Assembly: GCF_004331385.1 (NCBI RefSeq)
Contig: NZ_SJON01000002.1
Coordinates: 62,001-126,000 of the forward strand
DNA length: 64,000 nucleotides
Direction of reading: 5' to 3'
DNA from: Enterobacter quasihormaechei
GTDB taxonomy: Bacteria; Pseudomonadota; Gammaproteobacteria; Enterobacterales; Enterobacteriaceae
Shown: piece after piece, positions 38,384-50,760 of the stretch
Numbering within the stretch: position 1 is the stretch's first letter
How the letters are laid out: every line of letters starts with the position of its first letter
Position numbers and translations under genes: made by a program
Notes under the pieces: generated by a model
Databases searched by the model: none
What the model was told of the DNA's origin: nothing
Seen by the model: the letters and a program-made list of their open reading frames with translations, nothing else

Positions 38384-39376
38384 TTACTCGCGGAACAGCG
38401 CTTCGATATTCAGACCTTGCCCTTGCAGGATTTCACGCAAGCGGCGCAGACCTTCAACCTGAATCTGACGAACACGTTCACGGGTCAGGCCAATCTCACG
38501 GCCGACGTCTTCCAGTGTCGCAGCTTCATACCCCAGTAAACCGAAACGACGTGCCAGCACTTCACGCTGTTTGGCGTTCAGTTCGAACAGCCATTTAACG
38601 ATGCTCTGTTTCATGTCATCGTCCTGCGTGGTGTCTTCCGGGCCGTTGTCTTTTTCATCGGCCAGGATGTCCAGCAGCGCTTTTTCGGAGTCGCCACCCA
38701 GCGGGGTGTCAACCGAGGTAATGCGCTCGTTGAGACGCAGCATACGGCTTACGTCATCAACCGGTTTGTCGAGTTGCTCTGCAATCTCTTCCGCACTTGG
38801 CTCGTGGTCCAGCTTATGGGACAACTCGCGCGCGGTACGCAGATAAACATTCAACTCTTTGACGATGTGAATCGGCAGTCGAATCGTACGGGTCTGGTTC
38901 ATAATAGCCCGTTCGATGGTCTGACGAATCCACCAGGTCGCGTAGGTTGAGAAACGGAACCCGCGTTCCGGGTCAAACTTCTCAACTGCGCGGATGAGAC
39001 CTAAGTTGCCCTCTTCAATCAGATCCAGCAGAGCCAGACCACGATTGCCGTAACGGCGGGCAATTTTCACGACCAGTCGCAGGTTACTTTCGATCATGCG
39101 ACGACGCGAGGCAACATCACCACGCAAAGCACGACGTGCGAAATAGACTTCTTCTTCGGCCGTTAGCAGTGGGGAGTAACCAATCTCCCCAAGGTAAAGC
39201 TGAGTCGCGTCCAGCACACGCTGTGTGGCACCCTGCGATAACAGCTCTTCTTCAGCCAAATCGTTATCACTGGGTTCCTCTTCTACTAAGGCTTTTTCGT
39301 CAAAAGCCTCTGATCCGTTCTCATCAAATTCCGCGTCTTCATTTAAATCATGAACTTTCAGCGTATTCTGACTCAT
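38384..39376 (-). CDS. rpoS: Stationary-phase sigma factor RpoS
   Basis: Sigma-S, master regulator of the general stress response. It has 330 residues, identical in length to E. coli. Region 1.2-2 ([27 protein letters not shown]), region 2.3-2.4 ([26 protein letters not shown]) and region 4 ([25 protein letters not shown]) are intact. No stop or frameshift of the kind often found in laboratory strains is present. It lies after nlpD; in E. coli the main rpoS promoter is inside nlpD. Confidence 0.98.
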   Translation of the reverse strand: MSQNTLKVHDLNEDAEFDENGSEAFDEKALVEEEPSDNDLAEEELLSQGATQRVLDATQLYLGEIGYSPLLTAEEEVYFARRALRGDVASRRRMIESNLRLVVKIARRYGNRGLALLDLIEEGNLGLIRAVEKFDPERGFRFSTYATWWIRQTIERAIMNQTRTIRLPIHIVKELNVYLRTARELSHKLDHEPSAEEIAEQLDKPVDDVSRMLRLNERITSVDTPLGGDSEKALLDILADEKDNGPEDTTQDDDMKQSIVKWLFELNAKQREVLARRFGLLGYEAATLEDVGREIGLTRERVRQIQVEGLRRLREILQGQGLNIEALFRE

Positions 39377-39436
39377 AAAGGTGGCTCCTACCCGTGATCC
39401 CTGGACGAGACACCCTGGCTGGCATGCCCCGTCAAT

Positions 39437-40561
39437 TTATCGCTGCGGTAAATATTGCAGCGGGTTTACGGATTTCCCCTTGTAACGAATTTCAAAATGC
39501 AAGCGTGTAGAACTGGTTCCGGTGCTACCCATGGTAGCGATTTTTTGCCCCGCCTTAACTTCTTGTTGTTCCCGGACCAGCATCGTGTCGTTATGGGCGT
39601 AGGCACTCAGGTAATCATCATTATGTTTGATGATAATAAGATTACCGTAACCGCGCAGTGCGTTACCGGCATAGACAACGCGTCCGTCTGCGGTCGCGAT
39701 GATTGCCTGTCCTTTACTGCCTGCGATATCGATCCCTTTGTTCCCCCCCTCAGAGGTTGCAAAGTTCTCGATAATCTTGCCGTCAGTTGGCCAGCGCCAG
39801 GTATTGATTGACGAGCTGGCATTCTGACTGCTTGCAGTCGGTACAGTAGAGCTAACCACAGGTGCCGTAGTCGGTGCTGTGACAACAGTCGCAGTACCTT
39901 TATTATTCGGCAACATTTTGTTAGCACTCTGATCACCTGAATCCTCAGAATACGTAATTACAGGTTGGGAAGCAACCGTCGTGGTGGTTTTTTGTGCAGG
40001 GGTAACGCTGTTATTTTGCGCGGTGACGTCGGCAGCCGAAACGGTGTTGCCTGGCGTAAGCGGTGTCCCCGTCGCGTTGCCAACCTGAAGCGTTTGCCCA
40101 ACTTCCAGAGCATACGGGGCCTGGACGTTGTTTCGCTGTGCCAGATCGCGGAAATCGTTCCCGGTGATCCAGGCGATATAGAACAGCGTGTCGCCGCGCT
40201 TCACGGTATAGGTGCTGCCGCCGGTATAGCTACCTTTCGGAATGTTCCCATACTTGCGGTTATACACTATGCGGCCATTTTCGGTCTGAACAGGCTGATC
40301 GACTGGCTGAATCTGCGTAGGCTGCGTAACTGGACGCTGAACCGGCTGGATCTGCGGAATTTGCTGCGCCGTTGAGGTGCCCATTTTAGGCGGAGGCGTG
40401 ATCAACATTCCGCTGGACGTGTTACCCGAGCCGCTGGTTCCATTCACGGAACTGACGGGCGCAGGCGCGTTATTCGAATTTGAACAGCCTGCCAGCCAGA
40501 GCGAAACCAGTGATAATGCCGCAACACGGCTGATGGTGAATTTTGGGCTTCCCGCGCTCAT
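39437..40561 (-). CDS. nlpD: Murein hydrolase activator NlpD
   Basis: Outer-membrane lipoprotein that activates the amidase AmiC at the division site. It has 374 residues (E. coli 379). The lipobox LAGC with lipidated C26 is clear. A LysM domain (about 118-165, [14 protein letters not shown]) is followed by a low-complexity Thr/Ser/Val linker and a C-terminal LytM/M23 domain (about 260-374) that lacks the usual zinc ligands, as in other activators. It contains, by analogy, the main rpoS promoter in its 5' half; the exact hexamers were not assigned. Confidence 0.96.
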   Translation of the reverse strand: MSAGSPKFTISRVAALSLVSLWLAGCSNSNNAPAPVSSVNGTSGSGNTSSGMLITPPPKMGTSTAQQIPQIQPVQRPVTQPTQIQPVDQPVQTENGRIVYNRKYGNIPKGSYTGGSTYTVKRGDTLFYIAWITGNDFRDLAQRNNVQAPYALEVGQTLQVGNATGTPLTPGNTVSAADVTAQNNSVTPAQKTTTTVASQPVITYSEDSGDQSANKMLPNNKGTATVVTAPTTAPVVSSTVPTASSQNASSSINTWRWPTDGKIIENFATSEGGNKGIDIAGSKGQAIIATADGRVVYAGNALRGYGNLIIIKHNDDYLSAYAHNDTMLVREQQEVKAGQKIATMGSTGTSSTRLHFEIRYKGKSVNPLQYLPQR

Positions 40562-40677
40562 TTATCCCCCAGGAATGTGTTAACTACCAGTGACTTAAAA
40601 ATAACCGTGATGGCACGAACCTATCGCGCCACACCATACGCTGAATTTGCCTTAATAACCCTGGAAAAATCCGAGTC

Positions 40678-42039
<1,362 letters not shown>

Positions 42040-42059
<20 letters not shown>

Positions 42060-43089
42060 AATCACCCGACGTGTTGATAAGTTCCCTGACAACACTGGTG
42101 GCAAAGCTACCTGCCGGCAGCCAGAAGCGTAACTCGACGGTTACGTCATCCCACCAGTTCCAGCTCAGCTGTTGCGGGTAGAGGAGCATCGCACGGCGTG
42201 CCGCCTCGACCTTTTCCCGCACCAGCAATGATTGTAATTCCGGCGCATCCGCCACCGCTGACTCCTCAAAAACCCGCGCCTCGCCCTGGGTTCCCCAGTC
42301 GCCTGAGCCCGGCAAGGCGGCGGTGATCATCAGCGCTTTAGCGTCCACGCGCGACTGGACATCGGCCATCTCTTCGGCCGTTGCCACAAACCAGCTTCCG
42401 CGTCCCGCTAATTGTAGCGCATCGCCGACAACAACTTGATTCGCGTCCGGTTTTTTCAGCCGTTCGCTCACAATCTGATTAAACAACGCGCTGCGGGCTG
42501 CCGACAACCAAAAACTGCGTTTATTACGATCGCGCACCGGTGCATCGCTTTGCGCCCAGCGCAGCGCGCCCAGCAGGTTGCTGCCGCCGATCCCAAAGCG
42601 CTGCGCGCCGAAATAGTTCGGCACGCCGCGTTCGTTAATGGCCTTCAGGCGTTTTTCAACGTCTTCGCGGTCGGTCACTTCGCGCAGTACCAGGGTAAAG
42701 GCATTGCCTTTCAGTGCGCCCAGACGCAGCTTGCGCTTGTGGCGGGCGTACTCCAGCACCTTACAGCCTTCAAGCTCAAATTTGCTTAAATCAGGCATCG
42801 CATTGCCGGGCACGCGGGCACAAAGCCACTGCTCGGTCACGGCGTGCTTATCTTTCTGCCCGGCGAAGCTCACCTCGCGGGCGTGAATGTTGAGGTATTT
42901 TGCCAGCGCGTCCGCCACGAAGCGGGTGTTGCAGCCGTTTTTCAGGATGCGCACCAGAATGTGCTCGCCTTCGCCGTCCGGCTCAAAGCCGAGATCTTCC
43001 ACCACCACGAAATCTTCAGGGTTGGCCTTCAGCAGCCCATTGCCCTGCGGTTTACCGTGCAGATACGTCAGATTATCGAAATCGGTCAT
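42040..43089 (-). CDS. truD: tRNA pseudouridine(13) synthase TruD
   Basis: Makes pseudouridine at position 13 of tRNA-Glu. It has 349 residues (E. coli 349). The catalytic Asp lies in the [15 protein letters not shown] block (about 74-88). The [15 protein letters not shown] and [19 protein letters not shown] blocks are also typical. It overlaps ispF by 4 bp and surE by 20 bp in a tightly packed operon. Confidence 0.97.
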
Positions 43090-43565
43090 TTGGCCGCCTT
43101 CACCAGCAGCGCCACGGCCTCACAGGCAATGCCCTCGCCACGGCCGGTAAAGCCCAGCTTCTCCGTGGTGGTGGCTTTGACGTTGACGTCGTCCATATGG
43201 CAGCCCAGATCTTCAGCAATAAACACGCGCATCTGCGGGATATGCGGCAGCATCTTCGGCGCCTGAGCAATGATCGTCACGTCAACGTTGCCGAGGGTGT
43301 AGCCCCTGGCCTGAATGCGGCGCCACGCTTCGCGCAGCAGCTCGCGGCTGTCCGCGCCCTTAAAAGCAGGATCGGTGTCCGGGAACAGTTTGCCGATGTC
43401 GCCCAGCGCGGCGGCACCCAGCAGCGCGTCGGTCAGCGCGTGCAGCGCCACGTCGCCGTCAGAGTGCGCCAGCAGGCCTTTTTCGTAAGGAATACGCACG
43501 CCGCCAATGATAATTGGGCCAACGCCGCCAAAGGCGTGTACATCAAAACCGTGTCCAATACGCAT
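43086..43565 (-). CDS. ispF: 2-C-methyl-D-erythritol 2,4-cyclodiphosphate synthase IspF
   Basis: Fifth enzyme of the MEP pathway to isoprenoids. It has 159 residues. Zinc ligands D8 and H10 ([12 protein letters not shown]) and H42 (in the [14 protein letters not shown] block) are present. It overlaps ispD by 1 bp. Confidence 0.97.
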   Translation of the reverse strand: MRIGHGFDVHAFGGVGPIIIGGVRIPYEKGLLAHSDGDVALHALTDALLGAAALGDIGKLFPDTDPAFKGADSRELLREAWRRIQARGYTLGNVDVTIIAQAPKMLPHIPQMRVFIAEDLGCHMDDVNVKATTTEKLGFTGRGEGIACEAVALLVKAAK

Positions 43566-44275
43566 TATGCCTTCTCCTGAGAGGTCGTACGGGTAAGATA
43601 AAATTCCGCGAGCTGTAAGTCTTCCGGGCGCGTCACTTTTATATTATCAGCGCGCCCTTCAACAAGCGTGGGGTGAAAACCGCAATACTCCAGCGCCGAG
43701 GCTTCGTCCGTAATGGTCGCACCTTCTTTAAGCGCACGCGTTAAGCAGTCGTGGAGTAATTCGCGGGGGAAAAATTGTGGCGTCAGCGCGTGCCATAAAT
43801 CAACGCGCTCAACGGTGTGCGCAATCGCCGGTTTACCCGGTTCGCCACGCTTCATGGTGTCACGCACCGGCGCGGCCAGAATACCGCCCACTTTACTGGT
43901 TTCACTCAGGGCCAGCAGACGCGACAGATCGTCGTGATGCAGACAGGGACGCGCGGCATCGTGCACCAGCACCCACTGCGCGTGTCCGGCAGCCTGAATG
44001 CCCGCCAGAACGGAGTCGGCCCGCTCGGCGCCGCCGTCAACAACGGTAATCTGAGGATGATTTGCCAGCGGAAGCTGCGCAAAACGCGCATCGCCGGGGC
44101 TGATGGCAATCACAACGCGCGTCACCCGAGGATGCGCCAGCAGCGCTGCCACGGCGTGCTCGAGGATCGTTTTATCACCAATTGAGAGGTACTGCTTGGG
44201 ACACTCTGTCTGCATGCGCCGGCCAAAACCTGCGGCCGGCACCACGGCACAGACGTCCGAAAAAGTTGCTGCCAT
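43565..44275 (-). CDS. ispD: 4-diphosphocytidyl-2C-methyl-D-erythritol synthase IspD
   Basis: CTP-dependent cytidylyltransferase, third step of the MEP pathway. It has 236 residues from the ATG at 44275 (E. coli 236). The nucleotide-binding motif [20 protein letters not shown] is at about 10-29. A 21-residue in-frame extension upstream overlaps the end of ftsB and is not used. Confidence 0.96.
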   Translation of the reverse strand: MAATFSDVCAVVPAAGFGRRMQTECPKQYLSIGDKTILEHAVAALLAHPRVTRVVIAISPGDARFAQLPLANHPQITVVDGGAERADSVLAGIQAAGHAQWVLVHDAARPCLHHDDLSRLLALSETSKVGGILAAPVRDTMKRGEPGKPAIAHTVERVDLWHALTPQFFPRELLHDCLTRALKEGATITDEASALEYCGFHPTLVEGRADNIKVTRPEDLQLAEFYLTRTTSQEKA

Positions 44276-44294
44276 GTCGTAATCCTGGGCCTGA

Positions 44295-44606
44295 TTATCG
44301 ATTGTTTTGTGCGGAGCCCTGATTGCGTTTAGACGCATCCGGAACCAGACGATAAAACGTTTCGCCCGGCTTAGTCATACTGAGTTCATTGCGTGCGCGC
44401 TCCTCAATCGCCTCCTGGCCGCCATTGAGGTCATCAATTTCAGCAAAAAGTTGATCGTTACGCGCTTTAAGTTTGGCGTTTGTCGCCTGCTGTGCCGCGA
44501 CGTCATCGCTCACCCGGCTGTAGTCGTGCAGTCCGTTTTTGCCGAACCACAGCGAATATTGCAGCCAGACCAGCAAAGCCAGCAACAGCAGCGTTAGTTT
44601 ACCCAT
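44295..44606 (-). CDS. ftsB: Cell division protein FtsB
   Basis: Bitopic membrane protein of the divisome; forms a complex with FtsL and FtsQ. It has 103 residues (E. coli 103). A single N-terminal membrane segment (about 3-20) is followed by a periplasmic coiled coil with heptads ([20 protein letters not shown]) and a conserved tail. It lies 19 bp before ispD. Confidence 0.96.
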   Translation of the reverse strand: MGKLTLLLLALLVWLQYSLWFGKNGLHDYSRVSDDVAAQQATNAKLKARNDQLFAEIDDLNGGQEAIEERARNELSMTKPGETFYRLVPDASKRNQGSAQNNR

Positions 44607-44685
44607 CCTGCCCCCTGAAAAAACGGCATCATCATCCCATAACTTTCCGCTGGACTCTACTGCGGGGTTTTAATTATGCCGTAAG

Positions 44686-45012
44686 TTAGCCCATCAGCCA
44701 TAAAAACAGCAGACCAAAGATGACCACAACGGTGGCAATAGTGATGAGGGTACTATACAGGAGCTTGCCGTTAAAAAGGGAGTGCAGCGCAACGCCGACA
44801 ACCACCGCAACGGGCATCAGCGCGAGGAAGAAAGGCCAGGTATAGAGGAAGAAGAAGAGTGTGTTTCCACCGTAGATCAAAAACGGGATACCCAGCGCCA
44901 GTAACCACGACACGAAGCCGACAATCGCCCCAGGAAAGGACCAGGTCGTCTCGTCGTCGGTCGTTAACGGTTCCGACCCGGTGGTAATAATGTAGTTTTC
45001 ACTGTTGCGCAT
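44686..45012 (-). CDS. ygbE: YgbE, DUF3561 membrane protein
   Basis: Inner-membrane protein of unknown function, 108 residues. Three hydrophobic segments are visible after a polar N-terminus (about 1-25). It sits between cysC and ftsB as in E. coli. A hairpin lies between it and cysC, so it may have its own transcript. Confidence 0.9.
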   Translation of the reverse strand: MRNSENYIITTGSEPLTTDDETTWSFPGAIVGFVSWLLALGIPFLIYGGNTLFFFLYTWPFFLALMPVAVVVGVALHSLFNGKLLYSTLITIATVVVIFGLLFLWLMG

Positions 45013-45037
45013 AGCTAATCCTGTGACCGTGACTCAT

Positions 45038-45062
45038 CGCTCGGGAAGACAGCTCCCGAACG
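45038..45062. terminator. Hairpin between cysC and ygbE
   Basis: CGCTCGGGA-AGACAGC-TCCCGAACG with one mismatch in a 9-bp stem, downstream of cysC. No T-run follows, so if it ends the cysGDNC transcript it does so poorly, or it serves as a 3' stabiliser. Confidence 0.4.
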
Positions 45063-45070
45063 ATACCGTC

Positions 45071-45676
45071 TCAGGATCTGATAATATCGTCCCGTCTGAG
45101 CAGGTCTAATAATTGGCTTACTAAATTTGTTACCAATTGTTGGCCTTCCAGATGAATCTCAGGGGATTCAGGCGCTTCGTAAACCGCGTCAATCCCGGTG
45201 AAGTTTCGCAGCTCTCCCGCGCGGGCTTTTTTGTACAGTCCTTTTGGATCGCGCGCTTCGCAGATCTCAAGCGGCGTATCCACAAACACCTCAATGAAGC
45301 GATTCTGCCCCACGCGCTCACGCACCGTCTGACGTTCAGCGCGGTGCGGCGAGATAAACGCCGTCAGCACCACCAGCCCGGCATCCGCCATCAGGCTGGC
45401 GACCTCTCCCACCCGACGAATATTCTCTTTGCGGTCAGCATCGCTGAACCCCAAATCACTGCACAGGCCGTGACGCACGTTGTCGCCATCCAGCAGATAG
45501 GTGCATACTCCCTGCTGATGCAGCGCCTCTTCCAGGGCGCCTGCCACCGTGGATTTACCGGAGCCAGACAGCCCGGTAAACCACAGCACAACCCCACGGT
45601 GACCGTGGAGCTGTTCGCGCTGGGCGACGGTGACCGGATGAGGATGCCAGACGACGTTCTCATCATGGGCAGCCAT
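45071..45676 (-). CDS. cysC: Adenylyl-sulfate kinase CysC
   Basis: Phosphorylates APS to PAPS in sulfate assimilation. It has 201 residues (E. coli 201). The P-loop GLSGSGKST is at about 35-43. It overlaps cysN by 1 bp in the cysGDNC operon. Confidence 0.97.
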   Translation of the reverse strand: MAAHDENVVWHPHPVTVAQREQLHGHRGVVLWFTGLSGSGKSTVAGALEEALHQQGVCTYLLDGDNVRHGLCSDLGFSDADRKENIRRVGEVASLMADAGLVVLTAFISPHRAERQTVRERVGQNRFIEVFVDTPLEICEARDPKGLYKKARAGELRNFTGIDAVYEAPESPEIHLEGQQLVTNLVSQLLDLLRRDDIIRS

Positions 45677-47100
45677 TACTTGCCTCCCAGCAGATCGCGT
45701 GCGCCCCAGTGCGGGAAGTGCTTACGCACCAGCGCGTTCAGCTCCAGTTCAAACGCGCTGAACTCAGAGGCCACGGCAGCCTGCGCGTTTGGCTCGCGCA
45801 CCATCCCGGCACCGACGGTGACGTTCGTCAGTCGGTCGATGAAGATCAGCCCGCCCGTCACCGGGTTCTGCTGATATGGATCCAGCACCAGCGGCTCGTC
45901 GAAGGTCAGGTCCACCAGGCCAATGCCGTTCAGCGGCAGCTCGCTTACGTCGCGCTGGGTCAGGTTGTTGATGTCCACCTGGAACTGAATGCCGTCCACG
46001 CGGGCACGGGTTTTCTTCCCGGCAATTTTCATATCGTAGCTCTGGCCTGCGGTCAGCGGCTGTTCCGCCATCCACACCACGTCCACGGATGCGCCCTGCA
46101 CCGCCGCCAGCGTTTCCTTCGCGTCAACCAGCAGATCGCCACGGCTGATATCAATCTCGTCTTTCAGTACCAACGTCACCGCTTCACCTGCCCCGGCTTC
46201 GTCCAGATCGCCATCAAAGGTAACAATACGGGCAATGGCCGATTCCACGCCGGACGGCAGCACCTTCACGCGCTGGCCCACGTTGACGGAGCCGGACGCA
46301 ATGGTGCCCGAGAAGCCGCGGAAATCGAGATTCGGGCGGTTAACGTACTGCACCGGGAAGCGCATCGGCTGGGTCTCAACCACGCGCTGAATTTCAACGG
46401 TTTCCAGCACTTCCAGCAGCGTTGGGCCGCTGTACCACGGCATCTTCGCGCTCTGAGAGGCGACGTTATCCCCTTCCAGCGCCGAGAGCGGCACGAAGCG
46501 AATATCCAGGTTGCCCGGCAGCTGTTCAGCAAAGGTCAGGTAGCTCTGGCGGATCTCGTCGAATCGCGCTTCGCTGTAGTCCACCAGGTCCATTTTATTG
46601 ACCGCCACCACCAGGTGTTTGATCCCCAGCAGCGTAGAGATAAAGCTGTGACGACGGGTCTGATCCAGCACGCCTTTGCGGGCGTCGATCAGCAGGATCG
46701 CCAGGTCGCAGGTGGAGGCGCCGGTTGCCATGTTGCGGGTGTACTGCTCATGCCCCGGGGTGTCGGCGATAATAAACTTGCGCTTCTCGGTGGAGAAGTA
46801 GCGATAGGCCACATCAATGGTGATGCCCTGCTCACGCTCCGCCTGCAAGCCGTCCACCAGCAGCGCCAGATCGAGTTTTTCGCCCTGGGTACCATGACGT
46901 TTACTGTCGTTGTGCAGGGAAGAGAGCTGATCTTCGTAAATCTGGCGCGTGTCGTGCAGCAAACGACCAATCAGGGTACTTTTCCCGTCATCAACGCTGC
47001 CGCAGGTCAGGAAACGCAGCAGGCTTTTGAACTGTTGGGCGTGCAGATAAGCTTCCACGCCGCCTTCATCGGCAATTTGTTGGGCAATAGTCGTGTTCAT
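45676..47100 (-). CDS. cysN: Sulfate adenylyltransferase GTPase subunit CysN
   Basis: GTPase subunit of ATP sulfurylase; GTP hydrolysis drives APS synthesis. It has 474 residues (E. coli 475). G-box motifs GSVDDGKST (about 34-42), DTPGHEQY and NKMD are intact. EF-Tu-like beta-barrel domains follow. It lies 9 bp after cysD. Confidence 0.97.
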   Translation of the reverse strand: MNTTIAQQIADEGGVEAYLHAQQFKSLLRFLTCGSVDDGKSTLIGRLLHDTRQIYEDQLSSLHNDSKRHGTQGEKLDLALLVDGLQAEREQGITIDVAYRYFSTEKRKFIIADTPGHEQYTRNMATGASTCDLAILLIDARKGVLDQTRRHSFISTLLGIKHLVVAVNKMDLVDYSEARFDEIRQSYLTFAEQLPGNLDIRFVPLSALEGDNVASQSAKMPWYSGPTLLEVLETVEIQRVVETQPMRFPVQYVNRPNLDFRGFSGTIASGSVNVGQRVKVLPSGVESAIARIVTFDGDLDEAGAGEAVTLVLKDEIDISRGDLLVDAKETLAAVQGASVDVVWMAEQPLTAGQSYDMKIAGKKTRARVDGIQFQVDINNLTQRDVSELPLNGIGLVDLTFDEPLVLDPYQQNPVTGGLIFIDRLTNVTVGAGMVREPNAQAAVASEFSAFELELNALVRKHFPHWGARDLLGGK

Positions 47101-47109
47101 GGCGGCTCC

Positions 47110-48018
47110 TTAGAAATAACCCTGACGTTTCTTCAGCTCCATGGAGCCTGCCTGGTCGCGGTCAATCACGCGGCCCTGTCGCTCACTGGTGGTCGACACC
47201 AGCATCTCCTCGATGATCTCCGGCAGCGTCTGCGCGTTCGATTCCACCGCGCCGGTCAACGGCCAGCAGCCGAGAGTACGGAAACGGACCATCTGCTTCT
47301 TGATCACTTCGCCCGGCTGTAAATCAATACGATCGTCGTCGATCATCATCAGCATGCCGTCGCGCTCCAGCACCGGACGCTCGGCGGCCAGATACAGCGG
47401 AACGATTTCAATATTTTCCAGATAGATGTACTGCCAGATATCCAGCTCGGTCCAGTTGGAGAGCGGGAAGACGCGAATGCTTTCGCCCTTGTTGATCTGG
47501 CCGTTGTAGTTGTGCCACAGCTCCGGGCGCTGGTTTTTCGGGTCCCAGCGGTGGAAGCGATCGCGGAAGGAGTAGATTCGCTCCTTGGCGCGGGATTTCT
47601 CCTCGTCGCGGCGCGCGCCGCCGAAGGCCGCGTCGAAACCGTATTTATTCAGCGCCTGCTTCAGCCCTTCGGTTTTCATGATGTCGGTATGCTTGGCGCT
47701 GCCGTGCACGAACGGGTTGATGCCCATCGCTACCCCTTCCGGGTTTTTGTGCACCAGCAGCTCGCAGCCGTAGGCTTTGGCGGTACGGTCGCGGAACTCG
47801 TACATCTCGCGAAATTTCCAGCCGGTATCCACGTGCAGCAGCGGGAACGGCAGCGTGCCCGGATAAAACGCTTTACGCGCCAGGTGCAGCATGACGCTGG
47901 AATCTTTACCGATGGAATACATCATCACCGGGTTAGAAAACTCGGCGGCCACTTCGCGGATAATATGGATACTTTCCGCTTCAAGCTGCCGCAGGTGAGT
48001 CAGTCGTTTTTGGTCCAT
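47110..48018 (-). CDS. cysD: Sulfate adenylyltransferase subunit CysD
   Basis: Catalytic subunit of ATP sulfurylase, an adenine-nucleotide alpha-hydrolase-type enzyme. It has 302 residues (E. coli 302). The PP-loop SIGKDSS (about 36-42) and the block [15 protein letters not shown] are present. It follows the cysG paralogue after 9 bp. Confidence 0.97.
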   Translation of the reverse strand: MDQKRLTHLRQLEAESIHIIREVAAEFSNPVMMYSIGKDSSVMLHLARKAFYPGTLPFPLLHVDTGWKFREMYEFRDRTAKAYGCELLVHKNPEGVAMGINPFVHGSAKHTDIMKTEGLKQALNKYGFDAAFGGARRDEEKSRAKERIYSFRDRFHRWDPKNQRPELWHNYNGQINKGESIRVFPLSNWTELDIWQYIYLENIEIVPLYLAAERPVLERDGMLMMIDDDRIDLQPGEVIKKQMVRFRTLGCWPLTGAVESNAQTLPEIIEEMLVSTTSERQGRVIDRDQAGSMELKKRQGYF

Positions 48019-48027
48019 AACCGTTCC

Positions 48028-49386
48028 TTAAGCCAAATTGATAACAGAAGACCCGAAGCCTTCTGTGTCGGTTGTGTGCTGGAACCAGGCGAGCGTGCTG
48101 TGCAGCTGCACCACTTCTCCCACCACGATCAGGGCGGGCATCGGGGCATCTTTCGCCAGGGTTGCAAGGTCTTGTAATGTGCCGATAGCGACGTGCTGAT
48201 CGACGCGTGTTCCGCGGGAAATCACGGCTACCGGCGTCGTCGCATCGCGACCGTGCTGAATAAGCTGTTCGCTGATGTCTGCCGCCTTCATCGTGCCCAT
48301 ATAAATCGCCAGCGTTTGTCGACTCTGGGCCAGATGCGACCAGTCAAACGGCGTGCTGTCGGCTTTATAGTGCCCGGTCACGAAGGTTACGCTCTGGGCG
48401 TAATCGCGATGGGTTAGCGGAATACCGGCATAGGCGGTGACGGCAGATGCCGCCGTAATGCCGGGGACCACCTGAAACGGAACGCCCGCTTCGGCTGCCG
48501 CCTGCAATTCTTCGCCACCACGTCCGAAGATAAACGGGTCCCCCCCTTTCAGGCGCACCACGGTCTTGCCCGCTTTCGCGGCGGCAATCAGCATCTGGTT
48601 AGTGTCGTGCTGCGGCACGGAGTGCTCGCCGGCGCGTTTGCCGACGCAAATTTGCTCCGCGTCCCGGCGGATCAGCTCGCGGATGCCGTCGGTGACCAGG
48701 TGGTCGTAGAACACCACGTCCGCATCCTGAAGCACCTGGAGGCCACGCAGCGTCAGCAGCCCGGCATCGCCCGGCCCGGCGCCCACCAGAATGATCTCCC
48801 CGCCCGTACTGCCGGGGTTATCCAGCTCGTCCTGGAGGACTTGCTGCGCCGCCGTCTCGTTGCCGGCATGCATCAGGCTGGCAAAGCGTCCGCGAAAAAC
48901 GCGCTCCCAGAAGCGGCGGCGTTCCGCCACGCTGGTGAGACGGGTTTTCAGGTGGCTGCGCCAGTAGCTGGCTTTCTCCGCCATGCGTCCGAGGCTGGTT
49001 GGCAGCAGCGCTTCGATTTTTTCCCGCAGCACGCGCGCCAGCACCGGTGCGGTACCGCCGGAGGAGATCGCCACCAGCAGCGGCGAGCGATCAACAATCG
49101 ACGGGAAGATAAATGAACACAGCGGCTGGTCGTCTACCACGTTAACCAGACGGTGACGGGCCTGGGCGGCGTCGGAGATGCGCCGATTGAGCGCCCGATC
49201 TTCGGTTGCCGCAATGACCAGCACTACGCTGTCTATCTGTGACGCTTCAAAATCCGCCTCTTCTACGACCTGCACCTGCGCCCCTGCGCGCTGCAAAAAC
49301 GCGATTTTGCGATCGGCAATTTCACCCGTCCCGACAACCAGTACCGGTCGGTCTTTCAGGGTGGCAAAAAGGGGGAGATAGTCCAC
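48028..49386 (-). CDS. cysG: Siroheme synthase CysG (paralogue in the cysDNC operon)
   Basis: Multifunctional enzyme making sirohaem, the cofactor of sulfite reductase CysI: SAM-dependent uroporphyrinogen methyltransferase, precorrin-2 dehydrogenase and ferrochelatase. The preferred GTG start at 49386 gives 452 residues and begins MDYLPLF, in line with MDHLPIF of E. coli CysG; TTG codons at 49395 and 49392 are alternatives. N-terminal dehydrogenase/ferrochelatase domain with [11 protein letters not shown] (about 1-150), then the methyltransferase with [16 protein letters not shown] and [16 protein letters not shown]. The position before cysDNC differs from E. coli K-12, whose cysG is at nirBDC. 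Confidence 0.93.
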   Translation of the reverse strand: MDYLPLFATLKDRPVLVVGTGEIADRKIAFLQRAGAQVQVVEEADFEASQIDSVVLVIAATEDRALNRRISDAAQARHRLVNVVDDQPLCSFIFPSIVDRSPLLVAISSGGTAPVLARVLREKIEALLPTSLGRMAEKASYWRSHLKTRLTSVAERRRFWERVFRGRFASLMHAGNETAAQQVLQDELDNPGSTGGEIILVGAGPGDAGLLTLRGLQVLQDADVVFYDHLVTDGIRELIRRDAEQICVGKRAGEHSVPQHDTNQMLIAAAKAGKTVVRLKGGDPFIFGRGGEELQAAAEAGVPFQVVPGITAASAVTAYAGIPLTHRDYAQSVTFVTGHYKADSTPFDWSHLAQSRQTLAIYMGTMKAADISEQLIQHGRDATTPVAVISRGTRVDQHVAIGTLQDLATLAKDAPMPALIVVGEVVQLHSTLAWFQHTTDTEGFGSSVINLA

Positions 49387-49395
49387 AGGCAACAA

Positions 49396-49500
49396 CTCGC
49401 TAACAACAAGGAATAAGGGGACTATAGGGGGCGGCTTAGATCGAATGAAATTACGAATTGGAATGAGTAGTTACTCAATGGAATAACGCCGTGGAAAAGC
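49396..49500 (-). promoter_or_regulatory. Promoter and likely CysB region of cysGDNC
   Basis: On the minus strand the AT-rich stretch GTTATTCCATTGAGTAACTA, continuing with TCATTCCAATTCG (about 49449-49488), resembles the loosely conserved TTATTCC/ATTG-type half-sites of CysB. Exact sites and start cannot be fixed by eye. Confidence 0.45.
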
Positions 49501-49623
49501 AAATATCAAAAAGTGCTTAACACGCGAAATTTCGGGCATTTAAGAGCAATTCAAATTGTGTCTACCCGATCACAGTTTCATACTATGCGGGTTAAAATTT
49601 TGCTCTGTTTTTAAGGACTCACT

Positions 49624-50667
49624 ATGTTTTCCGCAATGCGCCACCGATTCGTTGCCCTGGCGCTCGGCGTTTGCTTTATCCTTCCGGCTCAGGCAAAAAA
49701 TCAATCTTACGGTGAAATAGCCAGTATGCAGGCACGGCATATTGCGACTGTCTTTCCGGGCCGCATGACCGGCACCCCAGCCGAAATGCTCTCGGCAGAC
49801 TATATTCGTCAGCAGTTTGCGGATATGGGCTACGAAAGCAACATTCGCGCTTTTCACAGCCGCTACATCTTTACCTCACGGAATAAAACGCAAAACTGGC
49901 ATAACGTGACCGGCAGCACGGTGATTGCGGCGCATGAGGGGAAAGCGGCTGAGCAGATTATCATCATGGCGCATCTTGATACCTACGCCCCGATGAGCGA
50001 CGCCGATATTGACAATAACCTCGGCGGGTTGACGCTTCAGGGGCTGGATGACAATGCGGCAGGGCTGGGCGTCATGCTTGAGCTGGCCGAACGGCTGAAG
50101 AATATTCCAACGGAATACAGCATTCGCTTTGTGGCGACCAGCGGCGAAGAAGAAGGAAAACTCGGCGCTGAGAATCTCCTCAAACGTATGAGCCCTGCGG
50201 AGAAGAAAAATACGCTGTTAGTGATTAACCTCGATAATCTGATCGTTGGCGATAAGCTCTATTTTAATAGCGGACAGAGCACGCCGAGCAGCGTGCGTAA
50301 ACTCACCCGCGACCGCGCGCTGGCGCTTGCCCGTTCGCATGGCGTCTATGCCGCGACAAACCCGGGCGGTAATCCGGATTATCCAAAAGGCACGGGCTGC
50401 TGTAATGACGGTGAAGTGTTTGATAAGGCCGGCATCCCGGTGCTGTACGTCGAGGCGACGAACTGGACGCTGGGCAAAAAGGACGGCTATCAGCAGCGCG
50501 CCAAATCAAAGGCGTTCCCGAACGGGACCAGCTGGCATGACGTGCGGCTGGATAATCAGCAGCACATTGATAAAACGCTGCCGCAGCGGATTGAGCACCG
50601 CAGCCGGGATGTCGTGAAAGTGATGCTGCCGCTGGTGAAGGAGCTGGCGAAAGCGGGCAAAGCCTGA
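49624..50667 (+). CDS. iap: Alkaline phosphatase isozyme conversion aminopeptidase Iap
   Basis: Periplasmic M28-type zinc aminopeptidase that trims N-terminal Arg from alkaline phosphatase. It has 347 residues (E. coli 345). A signal peptide (about 1-25, ending AQA) is clear. Zinc ligands lie in MAHLDTY, GLDDNAAGLGVMLELAE and ATSGEEEG. In E. coli this gene borders the CRISPR-cas region; here only REP units separate it from cysH. Confidence 0.95.
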   Translation: MFSAMRHRFVALALGVCFILPAQAKNQSYGEIASMQARHIATVFPGRMTGTPAEMLSADYIRQQFADMGYESNIRAFHSRYIFTSRNKTQNWHNVTGSTVIAAHEGKAAEQIIIMAHLDTYAPMSDADIDNNLGGLTLQGLDDNAAGLGVMLELAERLKNIPTEYSIRFVATSGEEEGKLGAENLLKRMSPAEKKNTLLVINLDNLIVGDKLYFNSGQSTPSSVRKLTRDRALALARSHGVYAATNPGGNPDYPKGTGCCNDGEVFDKAGIPVLYVEATNWTLGKKDGYQQRAKSKAFPNGTSWHDVRLDNQQHIDKTLPQRIEHRSRDVVKVMLPLVKELAKAGKA

Positions 50668-50675
50668 TGTCGTTA

Positions 50676-50752
50676 AGCCCGGTGGCGGTTACGCCTTACC
50701 GGGCCTACGTTTCGTGCCGTTATAGGCCCGGTAAGCGCAGCGCCACCGGGCG
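50676..50752. repeat. REP pair between iap and cysH
   Basis: A forward REP unit GCCCGGTGGCGGTTACGCC...GGGCCTAC and an inverted one (TAGGCCCGGTAAGCGCAGCGCCACCGGGC split by a short loop) fill the 93-bp spacer between the convergent genes. Confidence 0.85.
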
Positions 50753-50760
50753 AAAAAACA

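Noticed and set aside
38384..39376. Attenuating mutation in rpoS
   Set aside because: The frame is complete at 330 codons with all conserved regions intact.
50668..50760. Candidate CRISPR repeats next to iap
   Set aside because: Only two inverted REP units of differing sequence are present; there are no regularly spaced direct repeats or spacers.
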